Positions 48,762-57,366 of a stretch of 64,000 nt of DNA are shown one piece after another. The notes beneath the pieces are model-generated. The model saw only the letters and a program-made list of their open reading frames with translations, ran no database searches and had not been told where the DNA came from. Positions within the stretch are counted from its first letter, which is position 1. Each line of letters starts with the position of its first letter. The position numbers and the translations under genes are program-made. Origin of the DNA: Variovorax sp. V93. GTDB lineage: Bacteria > Pseudomonadota > Gammaproteobacteria > Burkholderiales > Burkholderiaceae_C. Location: NCBI RefSeq assembly GCF_041154485.1, contig NZ_AP028669.1, positions 2,790,001 to 2,854,000 of the forward strand, given 5' to 3'.

Positions 48762-48920
48762 ATGTCCCTCTCGTTCATTCTGCTGATCGTTCTGATATTG
48801 CTTCTGATCGGTGCGCTGCCGAGCTGGGGCTACAGCCGGAGCTGGGGCTACTGGCCCAGCGGCGGGCTGGGCCTGGTCCTGCTGATCATCATCATCCTGG
48901 TGCTGATGGGCCGCATATGA
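48762..48920 (+). CDS. DUF3309-family small membrane protein
   Basis: A 52-residue peptide. Two hydrophobic segments, SLSFILLIVLILLLIGALP and GLVLLIIIILVLMG, flank a Trp/Tyr/Gly turn, SWGYSRSWGYWPSGG. This is the DUF3309 pattern, widespread in proteobacteria and of unknown function. GGAG lies 7-10 bp upstream of the ATG, and a strong terminator follows at 48949. It probably has its own promoter in the 134-bp gap after the aminotransferase. Confidence 0.88.
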   Translation: MSLSFILLIVLILLLIGALPSWGYSRSWGYWPSGGLGLVLLIIIILVLMGRI

Positions 48921-48948
48921 CGCTGCCCGACAGTTCCGGCACCTGAAG

Positions 48949-48978
48949 GAAGCCCGCGCGAAGCGGGCTTCTTTTTTT
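48949..48978 (+). terminator. Rho-independent terminator after the DUF3309 gene
   Basis: GAAGCCCGC at 48949-48957 pairs with GCGGGCTTC at 48963-48971 around a GCGAA loop, followed by seven T residues. It lies between two convergent genes. Confidence 0.92.
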
Positions 48979-48996
48979 GTCGCCCGCCGATCCCGA

Positions 48997-51900
48997 TCAG
49001 GCCTGCAGCTGGGCCCAGGCCTTGTCCAGCCGCTTCACGCTGACCGGCTGCGGCGTGCGCAGCTCCTGAGCGAAGAAGCTCACGCGAAGCTCCTCGAGCA
49101 GCCAGCGGAATTCAAGCATGCGTTCGTCCACCACGCCCTTGCGCTCGGCCACCAGCCGCCAATAGCGTTGCTCCTGCGGCCGCAGTTCGGCCAGCTTGGC
49201 AGCATCGCGCGCAGGGTCGCTGCGCAGCTTGTCGAGCCGCAGCACGATGGCCTTGAGATAGCGCGCGAAATGCTGCAGCTGCGTCCAGGGCGCGTCGGCA
49301 ATGAAGCGCTTGCCGACCAGGCGCTGCAGCTGCTGCGCGGCGTCCTGCACGGACTCGGGCTGGATCTTCGTGTCCTTGATCTTGCGCGCGGCGGCCGCGT
49401 ACTCGGCCAGGATGGCTGAAGCCAGCCGCGCCACCTCGTTGGCGATCAGCGTGAGCCGGCCGCGGCCCTCCTCGAGGCGGCGCTTGAAGGCGAACTCGTC
49501 GGTGGGCAGCGGCTCCTGCAGAAAGGCCCGGTCGATCGCCACGTCGATGATCTGCGTGCGCAGTTCCTCCGAGGTACCCAGCGGCATGTAGGCCACGGCC
49601 ATCTTCTGCAGGTCGGGGATGTTCTTCTCGAGGTATTTGAGCGCATCCTTCAGCTGCAGTGCGAACAGCCGGCGCAGCCCGGCGCGGTGCTTCGCGGCGG
49701 CTACGGCCGGCTCGTCGAACACCTCGATGGTGACGGCATCGCCTTCGTCGCGCAGCGCCGGAAATCCGATCAGCGACTGCGATCCGCGGCGCACTTCCAT
49801 CAGCTCGGGCAGTTCGCCGAAGCTCCAGCTCGTGTAGCGCTGGCCTGCGGGCAGGCTCGGCGCGGCGGCATTGCCCTTTGCCGGCGTGCGCCCTTCGGCT
49901 TCTGCGGGCTTGCGGTCCGCCGATGCCTTGACGTTGAGGCCCGCCAGCGCCTGGAAAGCACCGCGCGCCTGCGCCCCCAGCTCCGCCTTGAGCGCTCCCA
50001 GGTTGCGCCCCATGCCCAGCTGGCGCCCGTGTTCGTCCACGATGCGCAGGTTCATGAACAGATGCGGCGGCAGCATGTCGAGCTTGAAGTCGGCACGCTT
50101 GACGTCGATGCTCGTTGCGTCGCGCACGCGTTTGAGCAGCACGTCGGTCAGCGAGCCATGGCCGAACACCTCGGGCGCCGAAAGCTCTTCCGTGAGCTTT
50201 GCCGCAGACTCGGGCAGCGGCACCAGCCGCGAGCGCGGCCGCTGCGGCAGGCTCTTGAGCAGTGCCTGGATCTTGTCCTTGAGCATGCCCGTCACCAGCC
50301 ATTCGCAGCGCTCTTCGCTCACCTGGTTGAGCACGAAGAGCGGCACGCTGACCGTGAGGCCGTCCTTCGCGTCGCCCGGCTCGTGCAGGTAGCTGGCCGC
50401 GCAGTCGACGCCGCCCAGCCGCAGCGTGGGCGGAAAGGACTGCGTGGTGATGCCCGCCGCCTGGTGGCGCATCAGCTCCTCGCGCGTCAGGAAGAGCAGG
50501 CGCGGCTGCTCCCTCGACGCATGGCGGTACCAGTTCTCGAACGTGATGCCGCTTGCCACGTCGGCGGGCAACTGCGCGTCGTAGAAGGCGAAGATCAGTT
50601 CGTCGTCCACCAGCACGTCCTGCCGGCGCGCCTTGTGCTCCAGCCCTTCGACCTCGCGCACCAGCTTGCGATTCGCGGCGAGGAACGGGAACTTGCTTTC
50701 CCACTGCCCGCCGACCAGCGCTTCGCGGATGAAGATCTCGCGCGCCGCCACCGGGTCCACCTTGGTGAAATCGACGCGGCGGCCGCTGTACACCACGAGG
50801 CCGTAAAGCGTTGCGCGCTCCAGCGCCGAAACCTGCGCGCCCTTCTTCTCCCAGTGCGGGTCGAGCAGCTGCTTCTTCAGCAGATGGCCGGCCACCTGTT
50901 CGAGCCACTGCGGCTCGATGTTGGCGATGCCGCGGCCGAAGAGCCGCGTGGTCTCGACCAGTTCGGCCGCGACGATCCAGCGGCCCGGCTTCTTCTTCAG
51001 GTGCGCGCCCGGATGCTTGTAGAACTTGATGCCGCGCGCACCCAGGTACGCCTCGTCGTCTTCCAGCTTCCAGCCGACGTTGCCGAGCAGGCCCGCGAGC
51101 ATCGACAGGTGCAATGGCTCGTAGCCGGCCGGCTCGGCATTGATGCGCCACTTGTGCTCGGTCACGACCGTGAGCAGCTGCGAATGGATGTCGCGCCATT
51201 CGCGCACGCGGCGGATGTTGATGAAGTTCTGGCGCAACAGCTGCTCGTACTGGCGGTTGCTGAGCTTGTGAGTGTCTCCATGGCCGCCGCGTGCATCGGC
51301 GATCCATTTCCACAGCCGCAGGTAGCCGCTGAACTCGCTCTTCTCGTCGTCGAACTTGGAGTGCGCCTGGTCGGCCTGCTGCTGCGCGTCCATCGGGCGG
51401 TCGCGCACGTCCTGCACGCTGAGCGCCGACGCAATGATCAGCACCTCTTCGAGCGCGCCGCGCGTGCGGGCTTCAAGAATCATCCGGCCCACGCGCGGAT
51501 CGAGCGGCAGCCTGGCCAGTTCGGTGCCCGTGGCGGTGAGCTCGTTGGCGTCGTCGACCGCACCGAGTTCGTTCAGCAGCTGGTAGCCGTCGGCGATCGC
51601 ACGCGGCGACGGCGCCTCGAGAAACGGAAAGCGCGCCACGTCGCCCAGGCGCAGCGACTTCATGCGCAGGATCACGCCCGCGAGCGAGGAGCGCAGGATT
51701 TCCGGATCGGTGAAGCGCGGGCGGCCCGCAAAGTCCTTCTCGTCGTACAGGCGGATGCAAATGCCGTTCGCCACGCGGCCGCAGCGGCCTGCGCGCTGGT
51801 TGGCCGCGGCCTGGCTGATCGGCTCGACCAGCAGTTGCTCTACCTTGCTGCGGAAGCTGTAGCGCTTCACGCGTGCCGTGCCGGTGTCGATCACGTAGCG

Positions 51901-52938
51901 GATGCCCGGCACCGTGAGCGAGGTTTCCGCCACGTTGGTGGCCAGCACGATGCGCCGGCCGGTGTGGCTGTCGAAGATGCGGTCCTGCTCGGGGCCCGAC
52001 AGCCGCGCGAACAGCGGCAGCACCTCGGCATTGCGAAACAGCGGCTGGTGGCTCAGATGGCGGCGCAGGTGGTCGGCCGCCTCGCGGATCTCGCGCTCGC
52101 CGGGCAGAAAGACCAGGATGTCGCCGGCATTGTGCGGATCGCGCCAGAGCTCGTCGACGCCATCGGCAATGGCGTCGTTCAAATCGTGCTCGCGCGACTC
52201 CTCGAAGGGACGGTAGCGCTGCTCGACCGGGAAGGTGCGGCCCGACACCATGATGGTCGGCGCTGGCCCTTTCGCCGAGGCAAAGTGCTGCGCGAAGCGC
52301 TCGGCGTCGATGGTGGCCGAGGTCACGATCACCTTCAGGTCGGGCCGGCGCGGGAGAATCTCGCGCAGGTAGCCGAGCAGGAAGTCGATGTTGAGCGAGC
52401 GCTCGTGGGCCTCGTCGATGATCAGCGTGTCGTAGGCCTTGAGCAGCGGATCGGTTTGCGTCTCGGCCAGCAAAATGCCGTCGGTCATGAGCTTGACCGA
52501 GGCGTCGCGGCTCAGCCGGTCCTGGAAGCGCACCTTGAAGCCGACCACGTCGCCCAGCGGCGTCTTCAGTTCTTCGGCAATGCGCTTGGCCACCGAGCTG
52601 GCGGCAATGCGCCGCGGCTGCGTATGGCCGATGAGCCGGCCCTGGCCCGGCGGCGCATTGAGCTTGCCGCGGCCGAGCGCCAGCGCGATCTTCGGCAATT
52701 GGGTGGTCTTGCCCGAGCCCGTTTCGCCGCAGACGATCACCACCTGGTGCGCCGCAATGGCGGCCATGATTTCATCGCGCCGGCCGGAGACGGGAAGCGA
52801 TTCGGGAAAGTCGATGCGCAAGGGGGCGGAAGGTGTCGTGGTCGTCAAGGGAAGGCTGTTCGGGAAGGCACTGCGGGCAAACCGCACATTATCGGCGCGC
52901 GCCGCCGCTGTTGCACGCCTCCCACAATGCGCGGCCAT
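48997..52938 (-). CDS. hrpA: ATP-dependent RNA helicase HrpA
   Basis: A 1,313-residue DEAH-box helicase. Walker A GETGSGKTTQLPKIA, the DEAH box IIDEAHERSLN, and motif VI ANQRAGRCGR are all present. The HA2 and OB-fold regions follow, then the long HrpA-specific C-terminal half. E. coli HrpA processes fimbrial mRNA and rescues stalled ribosomes. The start at 52938 is the first that gives a family-like N-terminus, though a codon a little downstream is possible. It lies 14 bp from a perfect palindrome in the divergent control region. Confidence 0.94.
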   Translation of the reverse strand: MAAHCGRRATAAARADNVRFARSAFPNSLPLTTTTPSAPLRIDFPESLPVSGRRDEIMAAIAAHQVVIVCGETGSGKTTQLPKIALALGRGKLNAPPGQGRLIGHTQPRRIAASSVAKRIAEELKTPLGDVVGFKVRFQDRLSRDASVKLMTDGILLAETQTDPLLKAYDTLIIDEAHERSLNIDFLLGYLREILPRRPDLKVIVTSATIDAERFAQHFASAKGPAPTIMVSGRTFPVEQRYRPFEESREHDLNDAIADGVDELWRDPHNAGDILVFLPGEREIREAADHLRRHLSHQPLFRNAEVLPLFARLSGPEQDRIFDSHTGRRIVLATNVAETSLTVPGIRYVIDTGTARVKRYSFRSKVEQLLVEPISQAAANQRAGRCGRVANGICIRLYDEKDFAGRPRFTDPEILRSSLAGVILRMKSLRLGDVARFPFLEAPSPRAIADGYQLLNELGAVDDANELTATGTELARLPLDPRVGRMILEARTRGALEEVLIIASALSVQDVRDRPMDAQQQADQAHSKFDDEKSEFSGYLRLWKWIADARGGHGDTHKLSNRQYEQLLRQNFINIRRVREWRDIHSQLLTVVTEHKWRINAEPAGYEPLHLSMLAGLLGNVGWKLEDDEAYLGARGIKFYKHPGAHLKKKPGRWIVAAELVETTRLFGRGIANIEPQWLEQVAGHLLKKQLLDPHWEKKGAQVSALERATLYGLVVYSGRRVDFTKVDPVAAREIFIREALVGGQWESKFPFLAANRKLVREVEGLEHKARRQDVLVDDELIFAFYDAQLPADVASGITFENWYRHASREQPRLLFLTREELMRHQAAGITTQSFPPTLRLGGVDCAASYLHEPGDAKDGLTVSVPLFVLNQVSEERCEWLVTGMLKDKIQALLKSLPQRPRSRLVPLPESAAKLTEELSAPEVFGHGSLTDVLLKRVRDATSIDVKRADFKLDMLPPHLFMNLRIVDEHGRQLGMGRNLGALKAELGAQARGAFQALAGLNVKASADRKPAEAEGRTPAKGNAAAPSLPAGQRYTSWSFGELPELMEVRRGSQSLIGFPALRDEGDAVTIEVFDEPAVAAAKHRAGLRRLFALQLKDALKYLEKNIPDLQKMAVAYMPLGTSEELRTQIIDVAIDRAFLQEPLPTDEFAFKRRLEEGRGRLTLIANEVARLASAILAEYAAAARKIKDTKIQPESVQDAAQQLQRLVGKRFIADAPWTQLQHFARYLKAIVLRLDKLRSDPARDAAKLAELRPQEQRYWRLVAERKGVVDERMLEFRWLLEELRVSFFAQELRTPQPVSVKRLDKAWAQLQA

Positions 52939-53246
52939 TGCGCCACCCGTAGAGTAAATAGTCTTTACTCCGACAGAACCCGCCGCTAGGATTGCGGCCA
53001 TGACCTCCTTCCTCGCATACCCCACTTTGCGCAACCGCCGCGCAAGCCATGCCCCGGTGCATGGCGGGGTCGAGTTGCCGCGTCCGGCCTGAAGAAGAAG
53101 CCCGCGCGTCCGTCGCACCGGACGCCTGCTCGCTTCCAGGACCGAAGCGCAGCAACCGACCTCCCGCAGCGTCCGCCATTTGCCGCCTCCTCGCCGCGAG
53201 GGAGCGGCGGCTTCTTCATTTCAGTTTTGTTTTTCTCAAGAATTCC
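52939..53246. other. Divergent control region between hrpA and the AAA/M41 gene
   Basis: This 308-bp gap carries no recognised gene. It holds a perfect palindrome, GAGTAAA at 52952-52958 with TTTACTC at 52964-52970. A 30-codon open frame lies at 53000-53092 (start MTSFLAYPTLRNRRAS). A strong bulged hairpin (GCCGCC at 53182-53187 with GGCGGC at 53206-53211) is followed by a pyrimidine- and T-rich stretch up to the ATG at 53247. Whether the small frame is translated is unknown; leader-peptide control is one reading. Confidence 0.5.
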
Positions 53247-55241
53247 ATGTCCAACGACATTCATTCAGGCCTGCATGCAGCGCTGTCCGAGCGGACGCGC
53301 CATCTGCAGGCGGTGGCCCAGGCGCTCAAGACCGAGCTCTTCGGCATCGACGACATCATCGATCGCGTGATCGATTCGCTGCGCGCCTGGTACGTGCTGC
53401 CACAACTCATCAGCCGGCCGGTCATCGTGTGCCTCTGGGGCCTCACAGGCACCGGCAAGACGCAGCTGGTGCGCCGGCTCGCGCAGCACCTGGGCTTCTA
53501 CGACCGCTTCATCGAGGTACAGATGGACGGCTTCAGCCACGGCTCGGGCTACGGCAGCCGGGGTTCGATCTCGGCCATGCTGGCCGAGTCGGGCATCGAC
53601 GAAGGCACGCCGGGCATCCTGGTGCTCGACGAGTTCCAGCGCTTCCGCACGCTCGACGGCAACGGCCACGACGCCAAGGTCGAGCGCTACCAGGACGTCT
53701 GGGCGCTGCTGTCCGATGGCCGGCTGCCGCCGGCGCTGTCGATGCTCGGCGAGATCGAGTCCTCCCTCGCCCAGGCCGAGTACGAGCAGGACCGCGACGG
53801 CCCGGCCGACAAGAAGAAGGCGAAGAAGCGAAAGCTGCACCTCTCTCCCTGGGAAGCGCAGGAGGTCAAGCGCTGCCTCAAGCTGCCCGACACGCTGCTG
53901 CAGATCATGGCCTGGAAGCCGGCCGAGGTGCATGCGCGGCTGCGCGCCTTCCGCGACTTGCAGCAGGCCTGGGAAACCGACTACAGCAAGCTGCTGGTGT
54001 TCGTCTCGGGCAACCTCGACGAGATGTACGCAGAGACCGCGCGCCGCGTGGAAGACTGCGACACCGACGCCGACATCTTCCATGCACTGACGAAGAAGCT
54101 CTCGCTGATCGACGTCAAGAAGGCGCTGGCCGAGCGCTTCAAGCCCGAGCAGATTGCGCGGCTGGGCAACAACCACGTCATCTATCCCTCGTTCAGCCGG
54201 GCCACCTATGTGCAGCTGATCCTGTCGATCTGCGACCGCTATGTGGAAGACATCCGCCAGAGCTCGGGCGTGCGCTTCATGCTCGAGTCGAGCGTGTACG
54301 AGCAGATCTATGCCAACGCGGTCTTCCCGGCGCAGGGCACGCGCCCGCTGTTCTCGTCGATCCATGCGATCCTGAGCGCGACGCTGGTCAACGCCGCGCT
54401 CTGGGCGCTGGAGCAAGGCGCGGGCGGCGGCGAACCGGTGTGGCTGTCGCTGGAAACGGCGGCGGACAAGTCCTGCATCGTGGCGCGGTATCGAAAGGGC
54501 AAGGGCAAGGCGCAGCGCCGCTTCCCGGTCACGCTCGAACTCAACCAGCTCAAGAAGCGCTCGAACGAGGACTTCCGCGCGCTGCTCGCGGTGCACGAGG
54601 CGGGCCACGGCGTGGCCTACGGCCTGCTCTTCGGCCGCGCGCCGCAGGAGATCAAGATCAACGTCGCGTCCTTCGAAGGCGGCTACAACAGCTACGAGCA
54701 GCGCAAGGCCTGGTCCCGCCAGAACCTGCGCGACCGCATCTGCGCGAGCCTGGCGGGCCGCGCGGCCGAGCAGATGGTGTTCGGTGCGCAGGCCTGCACC
54801 TCGGGCGCCTCGCAGGACTTTCGCCAGGCCACCGCCTACGCCGCGCAGTACGTGCGCCATTTCGCCTTCGGCACGCGGCTGAGCCGCACCGATGTGGCCA
54901 ACGACGCCGAGGACAACCTCAACACCGACCTGGACGCCACCAACCCGGAAATCGAGGCGCTGCTGGCGCAGGAGCATGCGCGTGCGCTGGCGCTGCTCGA
55001 GGCGCACACGCCGGCCTTCATGGCGGTGGTGGACGCCCTGGTGCGCGAAGGCTCGGTGGCACCGGCGCAGCTGGCCGAAATGCTCGACCTGCCGGCCGAT
55101 GCGGGTGATTCGACCGACGCCTATGCCGCGCTGCTGGCCACTTTCAGGGCCCGCAGGACAGACGGCCCGGTGCCGCCCGAGCCCGGCGCCGGCCCTGGCG
55201 CGGCCACTCGCGCCGCCCGCCTGTTGCGTGCGATGGCCTGA
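53247..55241 (+). CDS. Clp-type AAA+ ATPase fused to FtsH-type M41 zinc protease
   Basis: A 664-residue soluble protein, with no signal peptide or membrane helix. The first half (about 30-335) is an AAA+ module: Walker A GLTGTGKT at 65-72, Walker B ILVLDEF with Asp128/Glu129, sensor-like VFVSGNLDE and the Clp-type box RFKPEQIARL (Arg297). A 70-residue insert contains a basic KKKAKKRK. The second half (about 440-600) is an M41 metallopeptidase: HEAGH at 450-454, SLAGRAAEQMVFG, and SGASQDFRQAT with Asp524 as third zinc ligand. FtsH normally pairs M41 with a different AAA clade and membrane anchors. It probably degrades cytoplasmic proteins; targets are unknown. The ATG at 53247 opens the AAA+ part. 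Confidence 0.85.
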   Translation: MSNDIHSGLHAALSERTRHLQAVAQALKTELFGIDDIIDRVIDSLRAWYVLPQLISRPVIVCLWGLTGTGKTQLVRRLAQHLGFYDRFIEVQMDGFSHGSGYGSRGSISAMLAESGIDEGTPGILVLDEFQRFRTLDGNGHDAKVERYQDVWALLSDGRLPPALSMLGEIESSLAQAEYEQDRDGPADKKKAKKRKLHLSPWEAQEVKRCLKLPDTLLQIMAWKPAEVHARLRAFRDLQQAWETDYSKLLVFVSGNLDEMYAETARRVEDCDTDADIFHALTKKLSLIDVKKALAERFKPEQIARLGNNHVIYPSFSRATYVQLILSICDRYVEDIRQSSGVRFMLESSVYEQIYANAVFPAQGTRPLFSSIHAILSATLVNAALWALEQGAGGGEPVWLSLETAADKSCIVARYRKGKGKAQRRFPVTLELNQLKKRSNEDFRALLAVHEAGHGVAYGLLFGRAPQEIKINVASFEGGYNSYEQRKAWSRQNLRDRICASLAGRAAEQMVFGAQACTSGASQDFRQATAYAAQYVRHFAFGTRLSRTDVANDAEDNLNTDLDATNPEIEALLAQEHARALALLEAHTPAFMAVVDALVREGSVAPAQLAEMLDLPADAGDSTDAYAALLATFRARRTDGPVPPEPGAGPGAATRAARLLRAMA

Positions 55242-55281
55242 GCTTCACCAAGCGCCTTCCAAGAATGCACAATCACGCTCC

Positions 55282-56628
55282 ATGTCCACCGTTTTCAACT
55301 TCACCTTCGTGCCCTGGTTCCGCTCGGTCGCGCCCTACATCCACACGCACCGGGGCAAGACCTTCGTGGTCGCCCTGGCCGGCGAGGCGATCGCGGCGGG
55401 CAAGCTGCAGAACATTGCGCAGGACCTGGCGCTGATCCAGAGCATGGGCGTCAAGATCGTGCTGGTGCACGGCTTCCGCCCGCAGGTCAACGAGCAGCTC
55501 GCGGCCAAGGGGCACGAGGCGCGCTATTCGCACGGCATCCGCATCACCGACGAGGTGGCGCTCGACTCGGCCCAGGAAGCCGCCGGCCAGCTGCGCTACG
55601 AGATCGAGGCCGCCTTCAGCCAGGGCCTGCCGAACACGCCGATGGCCGGATCGACGGTGCGCGTGATCTCGGGCAACTTCATCACCGCGCGTCCCGTGGG
55701 CGTGGTCGACGGCGTGGACTTCAAGCATTCGGGCCTGGTGCGCAAGGTCGATGCCGTGGGCATCCGCCGCACGCTCGACTTCGGCGCCATGGTGCTGATC
55801 TCGCCCTTCGGCTTCTCGCCCACCGGCGAGGCCTTCAACCTGACGATGGAAGAAGTCGCCACCAGCGTGGCCATCTCCATCCAGGCCGACAAGCTGATCT
55901 TCCTGACCGAGATCCCGGGCATCCGCATCGACAGCGAACTGCCCGAGAGCGAAGACAACCCCATCGACACCGAGCTGCCGCTCGCCGCGGCCGAGAAGCT
56001 GCTGGCATCGCTGCCGCCGCCGCAGAAGCCCACCGACACCGCCTTCTACCTGCAGCACTGCGTGAAGGCCTGCAAGGGCGGCGTGGAGCGCAACCACATC
56101 CTGCCCTTTGCGCTGGACGGCTCGCTGCTGCTGGAGGTGTACGTGCACGACGGCGTCGGCACCATGGTGATCGACGAGAAGCTCGAAAGCCTGCGCGAAG
56201 CCACGGTGGACGACATCGGCGGCATCCTGCAGCTGATCGAGCCCTTCGAGCGCGACGGCACGCTGGTCAAGCGCGACCGCACCGAGATCGAGCGCGACGT
56301 GGGCCACTACACGGTCATCGAGCACGACGGCGTGATCTTCGGCTGCGCGGCGCTCTACCCCTACCCCGAGGCCAAGACCGCCGAAATGGCCGCGCTCACC
56401 GTCTCGCCGCAGTCGCAGTCGCAGGGCGACGGCGAACGCATCCTCAAGCGCATCGAGCACCGCGCCAAGGCGATGGGCCTGGAAAGCATCTTCGTGCTCA
56501 CCACGCGCACCATGCACTGGTTCCTCAAGCGCGGCTTCCAGCAGGTCAACCCCGACTGGCTGCCCGAAGCCCGCAAGCGCAAGTACAACTGGGACCGCAA
56601 GAGCCAGGTGCTGGTCAAGAAGATCTGA
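55282..56628 (+). CDS. argA: N-acetylglutamate synthase
   Basis: A 448-residue enzyme for the first step of arginine synthesis. The amino-acid-kinase-like domain covers about 20-280 (FVVALAGEAIAAGKLQNIAQ, MGVKIVLVHGFRPQVN), which binds arginine for feedback control. The GNAT acetyltransferase domain follows (about 300-448), with AALTVSPQSQSQGDGERIL and a C-terminal FLKRGFQQVNPDWLP. This is the classical ArgA length. It is followed 25 bp on by a LysE-type exporter. Confidence 0.96.
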   Translation: MSTVFNFTFVPWFRSVAPYIHTHRGKTFVVALAGEAIAAGKLQNIAQDLALIQSMGVKIVLVHGFRPQVNEQLAAKGHEARYSHGIRITDEVALDSAQEAAGQLRYEIEAAFSQGLPNTPMAGSTVRVISGNFITARPVGVVDGVDFKHSGLVRKVDAVGIRRTLDFGAMVLISPFGFSPTGEAFNLTMEEVATSVAISIQADKLIFLTEIPGIRIDSELPESEDNPIDTELPLAAAEKLLASLPPPQKPTDTAFYLQHCVKACKGGVERNHILPFALDGSLLLEVYVHDGVGTMVIDEKLESLREATVDDIGGILQLIEPFERDGTLVKRDRTEIERDVGHYTVIEHDGVIFGCAALYPYPEAKTAEMAALTVSPQSQSQGDGERILKRIEHRAKAMGLESIFVLTTRTMHWFLKRGFQQVNPDWLPEARKRKYNWDRKSQVLVKKI

Positions 56629-56653
56629 ACCGGAAAGAAGGACGCCCGCCGCC

Positions 56654-57292
56654 ATGACGCTCGCCACCGCCCTGCTGTTCACCCTTGTCGCCTTCACCGC
56701 CATCGCCACGCCCGGCCCCACGGTGCTGCTGGCGCTGAGCAACGGCTCCCGCCACGGCGTGCGCCGGGCGCTGCCGGGCATGCTCGGCGCGGTGCTGTCC
56801 GACTTCGTGCTGGTCGGCGCCGTGGCGCTTGGCCTTGGTGCGCTGCTCGCGGCCTCGGAATTCTGGTTCTCGATGCTCAAGTGGGTGGGCGCCACCTACC
56901 TGGCCTGGCTCGGGCTGCGCATGCTGCGCTCCAAGGGAGGCTTCAAGCTGCCGGATGCGGACTCTGCCGCCTCGGTCACGGCGGGCGAAAGCCGGCGCAT
57001 CTTCTTCAAGTCCTTCCTGGTGGCGGTGACCAATCCCAAGGGCTACATCTTCTGCTCGGCGCTCCTGCCGCAGTTCATCGATCCGGCGGCTGCGCAGGCG
57101 CCGCAGTACCTGATCATTGCCTTGATCTTCGCCGGCCTCGACACGCTGGTAATGCTGGGCTATGCCTTCGTCGGCGCCCGCGCGATCCGGGTGCTCACGG
57201 CATCGGCCACGCGCTGGATCGACCGCGCCTGCGGCGGCATGCTGCTGGCGCTGGCGGGTTCGCTGGCCTTCTACCGGCGCAGCGCGGCCTGA
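56654..57292 (+). CDS. LysE/RhtB-family amino acid exporter
   Basis: A 212-residue membrane protein with six predicted helices. The family signature is near the start: [22 protein letters not shown]; later it has [19 protein letters not shown] and [20 protein letters not shown]. It exports an amino acid or a relative. Its position between argA and dapC suggests lysine or arginine, but that is inference. Confidence 0.9.
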   Translation: MTLATALLFTLVAFTAIATPGPTVLLALSNGSRHGVRRALPGMLGAVLSDFVLVGAVALGLGALLAASEFWFSMLKWVGATYLAWLGLRMLRSKGGFKLPDADSAASVTAGESRRIFFKSFLVAVTNPKGYIFCSALLPQFIDPAAAQAPQYLIIALIFAGLDTLVMLGYAFVGARAIRVLTASATRWIDRACGGMLLALAGSLAFYRRSAA

Positions 57293-57353
57293 CGCCTGCC
57301 GGCCGTCATGGCTGTCAGTAGCCGCTTCGGCAGGAGCGATAACACCTGTCACC

Positions 57354-57359
57354 GATAAT
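57354..57359 (+). promoter_or_regulatory. Candidate -10 element for dapC
   Basis: GATAAT ends 7 bp before the dapC ATG at 57367, so transcription from it would begin at or next to the start codon (a leaderless message). No -35 match is evident. Confidence 0.35.
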
Positions 57360-57366
57360 CCCGGGC

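Noticed and set aside
49687..52989. An 1,100-codon open frame on the plus strand opposite hrpA
   Set aside because: hrpA has complete helicase motifs on the other strand; this frame is Arg/His/Val/Leu-rich with no domain.
53049..53246. N-terminal extension of the AAA/M41 protein
   Set aside because: It is unlike a folded domain, contains the hairpin region, and the AAA+ homologous part starts after 53247.
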